From the NCBI GenBank assembly GCA_002337145.1, contig DDFK01000002.1, forward strand, positions 1,674,868 through 1,738,867: a stretch of 64,000 bases of DNA, given 5' to 3'. This DNA is from Chitinophagaceae bacterium UBA1930. Lineage in GTDB: Bacteria > Bacteroidota > Bacteroidia > Chitinophagales > Chitinophagaceae. This document shows positions 17,382 to 25,000 of this stretch, piece by piece. The translations under genes were made by a program, and so were the position numbers. The notes beneath the pieces are model-generated. The model had not been told where the DNA came from. It searched no databases and saw nothing but the letters and a program-made list of their open reading frames with translations. The first letter of the stretch is position 1. The number at the start of each line of letters is the position of its first letter.

Positions 17382-17852
17382 GGTGGAAAGATAATGTAGA
17401 AGGGCTTTTAGTGGGTATTTTTCTCACATTTAAGAGTTGCCCAGATCATTTATCAAAAATCTTTGGCTCAAGCCGCATGGCTTCGTACTTGCAACAGCAC
17501 GCCAATCGCTTTTTTGAAAAAATTATGCTTCGCAATTTTTTCAATCATACAAGCATGACCGAACCGATTGATGTGCTTTATGTAAGTACTGGTGTAAGTG
17601 CTAAGGTTTGAGAAGGAAATGTTGAAGCTATTGATACATATACATTTGTTGTTACCAACTGCACTTTGGTAAAGGTTCAACTTGAAAAACAGGCTGTCAA
17701 GCTGAGCTTGTCGAAGCTGATTAGATAACATGCCTCTATCTTGTTTCGATACGATGAATCAGGCAATCATTAAAATGATTGCAACGGCATCCTTTAAAAA
17801 TTTCAACCTACAAGCTTTAACCGTAACTTGCAGCCTCAATAAAATCATCCAT
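17382..17852. other. Intergenic region with two palindromic elements
   Basis: A gap of about 470 bp between divergent genes. An 11-bp perfect inverted repeat TTGAAAAAATT / AATTTTTTCAA (17514-17524 and 17534-17544) surrounds a 9-base loop. The palindrome CAAGCT-G-AGCTTG lies at about 17698-17710, followed by TCGAAGC. No gene is supported; the open frame before the pruA ATG has no family match. Confidence 0.6.
17801..17831 (+). promoter_or_regulatory. Candidate promoter of pruA
   Basis: TTTC (17801-17804), 19 bases, then TAACTTGC (17824-17831) approximates the Bacteroidota TTTG/TAnnTTTG pattern and places the start of transcription near 17837, about 16 bases before the ATG. Confidence 0.3.
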
Positions 17853-19484
17853 ATGAGTTTAGGAACATTCTCTTATCCATTGCCTGTTAATGAGCCTGTT
17901 TTAAGCTATGCACCCAACAGTGCAGAAAAAGCTGCCCTCAAAAAAACATTAGCCGAACTGAAGGCTACCGAAGCCGATATACCCATGTACATTGGCAGCA
18001 AAGAAGTGCGTACCAATAAAAAACTGTCCATACACCCGCCACACGAAATAAAACATACACTGGGTTATTTTCATGCCGGCGATGCAAAGCATGTGCAGCA
18101 GGCCATTGATGCTGCCCTTGCTGCCAAGGATAATTGGAGCAATATGAGTTGGGAAAACCGTGCTGCCATATTTTTGAAAGCAGCCGATTTATTGGCTACC
18201 AAGTACCGCAGTTATATTAATGGTACCACCATGCTTGGTCAAAGCAAGAATGCTTATCAGGCGGAGATTGACAGTGCCTGCGAATTGATTGACTTTTTAC
18301 GTTTTAATGTTCATTATTTAAGTGAAATTTATAAGCAACAGCCTATTTCATCACCCGGCATGCACAACCGTTTGGAGTGGCGTGCATTGGAGGGGTTTGT
18401 ATTGGCCATTACACCGTTCAACTTTACGGCCATTGGCGGCAACCTGCCTACCAGTGCTGCCATGTGTGGCAATGTGGTGGTTTGGAAACCGGCCAACACG
18501 CAGATCTATTCTGCACAGATGTTTATGCGTGTACTAAAAGAAGCAGGTTTGCCAGATGGTGTAATTAATTTGATTTATGTGGATGGCCCAACCCTGGGCA
18601 ATATCTGTTTTAACCATAAGGATTTTGCAGGTGTGCATTTTACGGGAAGCACAGGCGTGTTTAACAATATGTGGGAAACCATTGGTAAAAACATGGGCAA
18701 GTATAGGACCTACCCGAGAATTGTGGGCGAAACAGGCGGTAAGGATTTTGTACTGGCACATAAAACAGCCGATGCGGATGTGGTGGCCACTGCCCTGCTG
18801 CGTGGTGCTTTTGAATTTCAGGGGCAAAAATGCAGTGCGGCATCAAGGGCGTATATACCCAGCAATATTGCGGCACAGGTAAAAAAGAAACTGGTTGCGG
18901 GTGTGAACAGTTTTAAGATGGGCACCACGGAGGACTTTACCAATTTTATTAATGCGGTAATTGATGAGAAGAGCTTTGACAAAATAAAATCGTATATAGA
19001 CAAGGCGAAGCGTAGCAAGCAGGCCAGCATTTTGGTGGGCGGTGCGTGCAGCAAGAAGGATGGCTATTTTGTACAGCCAACCGTTATTGAAACAACCGAC
19101 CCTAAGTACACTACCATGTGCGAGGAAATTTTTGGCCCGGTACTGACCATTTATGTGTACCCTGCCAATGATTTTGAAAACACGTTGGCATTGGTTGACA
19201 GCACATCGCCTTATGCATTGACAGGTTCTATCATAGCACAGGACAGGAATGCCGTTGAACTGGCTACCAATAGATTAAGAAATGCCGCTGGTAATTTTTA
19301 CATCAATGATAAACCTACTGGTGCGGTTGTTGGTCAGCAACCTTTTGGCGGAGCCAGGGCCAGTGGCACCAACGATAAAGCAGGCAGTGCCTTGAACCTG
19401 TACCGTTGGCTGAGTGCAAGAACGATTAAGGAAACCTTCAATCCACCTACGGATTATAAATATCCATTTTTGAATGAAGCATAG
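17853..19484 (+). CDS. pruA: L-glutamate gamma-semialdehyde dehydrogenase (1-pyrroline-5-carboxylate dehydrogenase)
   Basis: A 543-residue aldehyde dehydrogenase that oxidises glutamate semialdehyde to glutamate in proline catabolism. The NAD-binding block VVWKPANTQIYSAQ, the catalytic Glu in GETGGKDFVLAH and the catalytic Cys in FQGQKCSAASRAY are visible. The C-terminal block QQPFGGARASGTNDKAG is typical of P5C dehydrogenases, and the length equals the eukaryote-like bacterial form. The ATG at 17853 gives the family N-terminus MSLGTFSYPLPVNEP; the frame extends 41 codons further upstream without conservation. No proline dehydrogenase gene is adjacent. Confidence 0.96.
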   Translation: MSLGTFSYPLPVNEPVLSYAPNSAEKAALKKTLAELKATEADIPMYIGSKEVRTNKKLSIHPPHEIKHTLGYFHAGDAKHVQQAIDAALAAKDNWSNMSWENRAAIFLKAADLLATKYRSYINGTTMLGQSKNAYQAEIDSACELIDFLRFNVHYLSEIYKQQPISSPGMHNRLEWRALEGFVLAITPFNFTAIGGNLPTSAAMCGNVVVWKPANTQIYSAQMFMRVLKEAGLPDGVINLIYVDGPTLGNICFNHKDFAGVHFTGSTGVFNNMWETIGKNMGKYRTYPRIVGETGGKDFVLAHKTADADVVATALLRGAFEFQGQKCSAASRAYIPSNIAAQVKKKLVAGVNSFKMGTTEDFTNFINAVIDEKSFDKIKSYIDKAKRSKQASILVGGACSKKDGYFVQPTVIETTDPKYTTMCEEIFGPVLTIYVYPANDFENTLALVDSTSPYALTGSIIAQDRNAVELATNRLRNAAGNFYINDKPTGAVVGQQPFGGARASGTNDKAGSALNLYRWLSARTIKETFNPPTDYKYPFLNEA

Positions 19485-19490
19485 TTTTTA

Positions 19491-19526
19491 TAAAGCCCTC
19501 GGATTTTGAGGGCTTTATTTTTTTAT
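19491..19526 (+). terminator. Intrinsic terminator of pruA
   Basis: Perfect 10-bp stem TAAAGCCCTC / GAGGGCTTTA with a 7-base loop, followed by eight T. Confidence 0.93.
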
Positions 19527-19624
19527 GCCACACTAATATTAAAATCAAGGATGCTCATCCTCAATAGTTCCATTGAAACTTTCGTATATATTTGGGGGTA
19601 AGCATTTCTTTTAATAAACCTAAA

Positions 19625-19837
19625 ATGGACAATAATCTTTCAAATAAAAATATTAGTATTTGTGATGAATGCGATAGCCAATATTACCTGAACACTTCTC
19701 AAATGGCTAACTTATGTCCTAATTGTACGCATATCTTGTATGGCTACGATAATTGTGCACATCAATTTAAAAATGATAGGTGTATGAAATGTTTTTGGAA
19801 TGGGAATGAATCCTGTTTCATAAAAACTCAAAAGTAA
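19625..19837 (+). CDS. Small cysteine-rich zinc-ribbon-like protein, unknown function
   Basis: A 70-residue protein with paired cysteines: CDEC, CPNC, then C-x9-C-x2-C-x8-C toward the end (NCAHQF, RCMKCFW, ESCF). The pattern suggests one or two structural zinc sites. No other domain is recognisable. It is AT-rich compared with flanking metabolic genes, starts about 100 bp after the pruA terminator, and precedes another AT-rich orphan gene by 25 bp on the same strand. The start is the ATG at 19625; a TTG 11 codons upstream is possible. Confidence 0.65.
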   Translation: MDNNLSNKNISICDECDSQYYLNTSQMANLCPNCTHILYGYDNCAHQFKNDRCMKCFWNGNESCFIKTQK

Positions 19838-19862
19838 ATTATTAGACACCCCAAACTTTACA

Positions 19863-20645
19863 ATGAATTACTGGAAACACAGTTTATTATCAAAGAAAAA
19901 AATTAATGGGGAAATGAAAACGCGAAGAAAAATATTCACTCGGCTTACCTTAATAGTTTTAATATTTGCCTCTATGGGACTATTTAGCTTTTTAAAAAAG
20001 ACACCTACGAAATCAAGTTCGATAAACCCTTACAAAGACAGTTCGGCAAATTTTATTTATAATTTGCTTTTTTGCGACGACCTAAATTTATATAAGAGAA
20101 AAGTACAACAGCCTTATACATATCCATTTGATATTTTATTCTCTGAAACAAGCTCTGTATCAGATCTTCAAAAGATAGTTGATGACAAAAATTCCGACCC
20201 AAGAATTAAAGTACTTGCATACAACAAACAACTTGCAAATGGGCATAAACCAAATAAAAAAGAACTTTTTGCGGTAATTGTGGAAATTGGATTAGACAAT
20301 GGGCTTGATGTATTGGCATCTTTCAATAATGGAACAGCACGCTATATTAACCAAACGGGAAAAATTTTAGTTTGGGAAACTATCAATGACGAAACAGCAA
20401 ACAAAATTAAAAGTGACTTATTTGCAAACAGCCAAAGTATAGTAAATCAAATTGGCGTTTGGGGCAAACCAAGACTACCAAATCCTACAAAAGGAAATGC
20501 AAGGATTACTTTTCTTGTTTCAGACGGGTTCTATTTTGGAGAAGGACCAATAGACGTCTTATTTGGTGATTCAATGGCAGGTCCTGCATTGACAAAGGCA
20601 GCAGAACTAATGCAGTATTTGACGCAGAAATCATTGGACAAATAA
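19863..20645 (+). CDS. Membrane-anchored hypothetical protein
   Basis: A 260-residue protein of no family I recognise. A single hydrophobic segment (LTLIVLIFASMGLFSFL, about residues 28-44) after a basic stretch suggests an N-terminal membrane anchor or uncleaved signal. The rest is a mixed alpha/beta soluble domain with YNLLFCDDLNLYK and FGEGPIDVLFGDSMAGPAL. A second in-frame ATG at 19914 (MKTRRKIFTRL) would place the basic stretch at the very N-terminus and is an equally good start. AT-rich like its 25-bp upstream neighbour; the pair may be acquired DNA. Confidence 0.6.
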   Translation: MNYWKHSLLSKKKINGEMKTRRKIFTRLTLIVLIFASMGLFSFLKKTPTKSSSINPYKDSSANFIYNLLFCDDLNLYKRKVQQPYTYPFDILFSETSSVSDLQKIVDDKNSDPRIKVLAYNKQLANGHKPNKKELFAVIVEIGLDNGLDVLASFNNGTARYINQTGKILVWETINDETANKIKSDLFANSQSIVNQIGVWGKPRLPNPTKGNARITFLVSDGFYFGEGPIDVLFGDSMAGPALTKAAELMQYLTQKSLDK

Positions 20646-20727
20646 ATACTGCCATCTAAACCAACTTTCCATCTCATCTGGCTTTAAACTCACTGAACTT
20701 TTAGTTATGTTCTTCATTTATTTTTTT

Positions 20728-20813
20728 GTGATTTTTTTCTCGTGATTTTTAAAAAATCACAATATTTTAATCACAAGATTGTGATTTTACTACTGCGATA
20801 AAATAAAAATCAC
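20728..20813. repeat. Cluster of GTGATTTT / AAAATCAC motifs
   Basis: Within 86 bp there are three copies of GTGATTTT (20728, 20742, 20781) and three inverted ATCAC copies (ends at 20760, 20774, 20813). They form a near-perfect palindrome GTGATTTTT-A-AAAAATCAC (20742-20760) and a hairpin AATCACAA-GA-TTGTGATT (20769-20786). Function unknown; possible protein-binding sites or remnants of a mobile element end. Confidence 0.8.
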
Positions 20814-20854
20814 ACTGCCTTTTTCACAGATAAAATGGATTAAGTAAACACTAC

Positions 20855-20887
20855 AAAAAAGCCCGAAGAAAATCTTCGGGCTTTTTT
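20855..20887. terminator. Bidirectional intrinsic terminator
   Basis: AAAAAAGCCCGAAGA / TCTTCGGGCTTTTTT, a 15-bp stem with a 3-base loop, between convergent genes. The T-tract on each strand lets it end the minus-strand PorP/SprF transcript and any plus-strand read-through. Confidence 0.93.
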
Positions 20888-20905
20888 GCAATATTTTCAA
20901 GGAAA

Positions 20906-21928
20906 TTAATAAGTATTCCTAGGACACCAGTCGCCGTATTTGTTACCCAGTTGAAAACCGATCACAATTTCGTGCGAACCTTTACTTACGGTGTTTAAAC
21001 GGGAAGTGGTAAAATCATAAGAGTAGCCAACATTTACCGTGCTGCTAATATTTACACCTACCATGGCAGCGTAGCCATCCTGGTAGCGGTACGATGCACC
21101 GGCCCAAACAAGGTCCTGGTACTGTACTTTGGCATTGATATCAAAACCCATTGGTAAGGGGCTTATATAACGTATGGTTGTTGAAGGGAGGAAGCTGATG
21201 TCTTCATTCAGGAACATCCTGTAGCCCAAGCTAAGGAACATGTGCGGCACCAATTTGCCTTGTTCCAAACCAACTCCATTGGTATTGTACACTACTTTTT
21301 GCGGTACAATCTGCTGCACGGCAAGGCCAGCAAAAAAGTCCCTGTCGTACAACCACAACCCTGCACTAATGTCGGGCCTTACATTGTTCAGGTAACCGCT
21401 ACCGGCAACTGCTGGGTCAACCGGGGTATTGAATTGAAGTTTACTTGCATCCAAACGCAAATTGGTAATACCTGCACTGATACCTGCACTGAGGGCAGTA
21501 TGCGGGCCAATACCCATGTGGTAAGCGTAAGTACCTGTTGCGGAAAAATTATTCAAAGGCCCTGTACGGTCGTTTAACACAGTAAAGCCAATACCGCCGT
21601 GGTTTTCCGGTGCCTCATAGTTTTGCCAGTAGGCCTGCCCTCTCGGGTTAAAGCCGCTGCGGTGAAAAGAGGTTGCGGTTTCCACATCGTAACTGCTTTT
21701 CTTTAAAGGGGCGTGAATGGTAAAATAGGTTGTTACCGGGGCACCATCCAAGCCAACCCATTGTGCACGGTGGCTTATCTTTACATCCGTATAGTTTTCT
21801 ATACCCGCCATGGCAGGGTTCACTATAAAATTGTTCATGATGTATTGAGTATAGTAAGGACGTTGCTGGGCCGAAGCAGTCAATCCCCCCAATAGCAAAG
21901 CAGCAGTTAGTAATTTCTTCATCTTCAT
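20906..21928 (-). CDS. PorP/SprF-type outer-membrane protein (type IX secretion partner)
   Basis: A 340-residue protein with a signal peptide (MKMKKLLTAALLLGGLTASAQ). The conserved opening QQRPYYTQYIMNNFIVNPAMAG and RAQWVGLDGAPVT is the PorP/SprF family signature. The remainder reads as a beta-barrel with aromatic-rich strands. Family members sit in the outer membrane and are required for secretion or attachment of T9SS cargo carrying type B C-terminal domains. It lies 80 bp downstream of such a cargo gene (the 1751-residue PKD protein) on the same strand, so the pair is probably an operon with matched function. Confidence 0.93.
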   Translation of the reverse strand: MKMKKLLTAALLLGGLTASAQQRPYYTQYIMNNFIVNPAMAGIENYTDVKISHRAQWVGLDGAPVTTYFTIHAPLKKSSYDVETATSFHRSGFNPRGQAYWQNYEAPENHGGIGFTVLNDRTGPLNNFSATGTYAYHMGIGPHTALSAGISAGITNLRLDASKLQFNTPVDPAVAGSGYLNNVRPDISAGLWLYDRDFFAGLAVQQIVPQKVVYNTNGVGLEQGKLVPHMFLSLGYRMFLNEDISFLPSTTIRYISPLPMGFDINAKVQYQDLVWAGASYRYQDGYAAMVGVNISSTVNVGYSYDFTTSRLNTVSKGSHEIVIGFQLGNKYGDWCPRNTY

Positions 21929-22008
21929 ACGCTCAAAATAAAGGAAACATTCTCATAAAATTGCCAATGTTCCGGTGATTTTATCAATTTTAATGTGTAC
22001 AATCCGGG

Positions 22009-25000
22009 CTATTTAAGTACGGTAACGTTCCCGGACATGATAGCCCTTCCGTTTTTGGGGTTGATGATATAATAATAAGTGCCAACGGGTAGCGGCTTGC
22101 CGTTGTAAGTGCCATCCCAGTCCTTTGTATAATTAACCGATCTGAATATCAATTTGCCGCCCCGGTCATATATCTCTACCGTGGCACCGGGGTAACTGTT
22201 CAGGTACTCAATATGCCAGGTATCGTTAATGCCATCGCCATTGGGCGAAAATGCATTGGGTATCACTGGCTTCAAAAGTATCTTGATAAACACGCTGCCT
22301 GTATCCACACAACCGCCAATACCCGTTAGCTGCACATAATACGTAATGTCCTTAAGCGGTGTACTGCTTGGGTTGGCCAAAGTATCATTGTCCAGGTACG
22401 TGGAGGGAGACCATAAAAACTGTGGGTTTGTTGCATAGTACACCGGTTTTATTTGCACGGTACCGCCTTCCAATACAAACAGGTCGGGGCCTGCATCCAG
22501 TTTGGGGTACGGGTGCACAATTACCGTATCCTTTAGGGTATCGCTTACGCAACCTTGTGCATTGTAGATATAGAGGCTTACGGCAAAGCTGCCCGAGTCG
22601 GCATATTTTCTATAAGGATTCTGCAATGTAGTAGTAGTGTTGTCGCCAAAATCCCAGTTCCATTTGGTTACTGCACTAGTTATTCCATTACTCAAATCGG
22701 CAAAGAACAAAGTATCACCAATACATACTTCCCCGTTGGCCGGTGTTGTGCTAAAGTTGGCTTTAGGTTGCGGGTACACTTTATTAAACTTCTGCGTCAA
22801 CGAATCGATACAGCCATCCTTGCTGGTCACTTTCAATTTTACCTGATAGCCATTGGTTGGTGCCAGTGCGGTGTATTGGTGCGTAGGATTTTTTAACGTG
22901 GATGGTGTGGGGTCATTGCCATCGCCAAAATCCCAGCGGTAAGTAAACAGGGCCGATGAACCGTCGGGTATGGTTGACAGGTCGTTGAACTGTCCCCTTC
23001 CGTCTGGCAGGCATATATCCGGCAGCGAAAAAGCAACTACCGGAAGGTAGTGTACCGTAATGGATTTGGTTTTTACGGGGCTCACGCATCCGTTATTGGT
23101 AATAACAGTGAGGCTTACATTGTAAGGAGTGACATTTGCTGCCGCATATTGGTAGGTGAATGGGTTGGCATTGTTCCTGACCAAGGTGCCACCATCGCCA
23201 AAGCTCCATTGCCAGGTAGCAACCGTACCAAAATTGGCCAATGAGGTATCGCTGAATGTAATATCATTTTTTTCGCAGGCAGGCGAGCTGAACCCAAAAT
23301 TTGCCGTAGGCGATGGCCAAACAGTGATGTTTTGTGTGGCAGAGTCCTGGCAGCCCTGGTTGGATGTGTACACATATTTGATGGGGAATGTACCCACCCC
23401 CGCTATTGCGGGACTGAACAGGCCGGTACTGTTTACACCCGTGCCATAGTACATAAATGCTGGCGTTGCACCCGCTACCCCACCCGTTTCGGTGGCTTGC
23501 GTAATTTGCCTTGCATTGGCATCGAAGCAGATGCCGGGCATTGCCGTGAACTGTACTTTTGGGCTTGCATTAACCGTAACCGTTCTTGTTTTTATATTGG
23601 CACAGGTGCCACCTGAGTAGGCAACAAAACGTATGGTAAAAGTTTTGGTTGCCGGTTGCTGAAAGTTGGTGTATGTGTTTGTGTAGATCTTGTTGGGCAC
23701 GGGGTTATCATCCACCACTTTTGCAGTAGGGTTGTTCAGGTAGTCCCAATAAATTTCCACTTTTGTTACGGAACCGAAATCAACGGTGGATGTGTTCTGT
23801 ATCTGTACAGGCAAATTGCTGCATAGGCTTGTGGTGTTGATGATGTTGAAATCGGCAACAGGTATGGAACCATTTACCGTAAAGGCTTTGATGAGTTCCG
23901 ACATGCAGCCATCCTTGGAAGTAACTTTTAGCGACACACTGTAATTATCGGCCTTGTTGTATTTGGTGGAACCGTTTTTGATGGTAGCCGTTGCAGGTGT
24001 GGGCCCGGGAACAATGGCTGGTGTACCTGCATTAAAAGTCCACAAATACGTAAACTGGCTTTCTGAATGGTCGGCAATTTTTGATGTATCCGTAAACACG
24101 GCTGCGGCATCGGCCAGGCATACTTCGGGCAATATATAGCCCACTTGTGGCAGTGGGTTTATATAGATTGTCTTGGTAACCGTATCGCTTTTGCAACCCT
24201 TGTTGGTTTCTACCATGTGTTTAATGGTATAGCTGCCAACGGTTGCATATTGCTCGTTGAAAGCTGTGCCTGTTGCAAAGTCGTGCGTTACGCTATTGCC
24301 CATGTTCCAGTTCCAACGCACCAGGTTGCCTGCATTGGCCACTGCCTGCGATGTAAACACCACATCCCTTGTTTCGCAAAGTGGTGCCGAATTGATAAAC
24401 GGAGCCACTGGCAATGGGTTTACAATTGTGGTTTGGGTAGCAGTATCGCTGATGCAGCCTTTGTCTGTTTTAACGTACAGTTTAGTGATGTAGGTTTGGG
24501 CCAAGCCATAACGGTATTTGAAGTTCTGGGCCGTGTCTTTATAAAAGGCCCCACCGGTAACATCCCTGTTCCAGTACCAATTGGTAATGGTATTGCCTGT
24601 GCCGTTGGCATTGCTTGCGTCGGTAAAAGTTGTGCTGTCCCTTAAACATGTTTCGGCAGATACGGTGAAGCTGGCCTTGGGTTGTGGGTAAACAGTAGCC
24701 AGTGTTTTAGTGGTATCCTTAATACAGCCGTATTGCGATATAGTGGTAAGCTTTACTGCAAAAGGTCCGGTAGAGGCATAGTTGTGTAAAGGGCTTGCAG
24801 TTGTTACGGTAGGGCTTGCATCGCCAAAGTCCCATTTATAAGTAACGCCGGCAATGGTGCCATCGCTAATGGTTGTTAAGTTGTTGAATTGTGCGGCACC
24901 AATGGGCAGGCACACAATGGGCAGGCTAAAATCGGGTACGGCATTCACATGCACGGTTATGGGTTTTGTATAGATGGCCGTACAGCCGGTATTCGATTCC

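Noticed and set aside
17730..17852. Extending pruA upstream to 17730
   Set aside because: The extra 41 codons lack family conservation, and the candidate promoter lies inside them.
24145..24645. 166-residue open frame opposite the IgGFc/PKD adhesin
   Set aside because: Antisense shadow of the PKD array; cysteine- and glycine-rich reading typical of reverse-complemented PKD codons.
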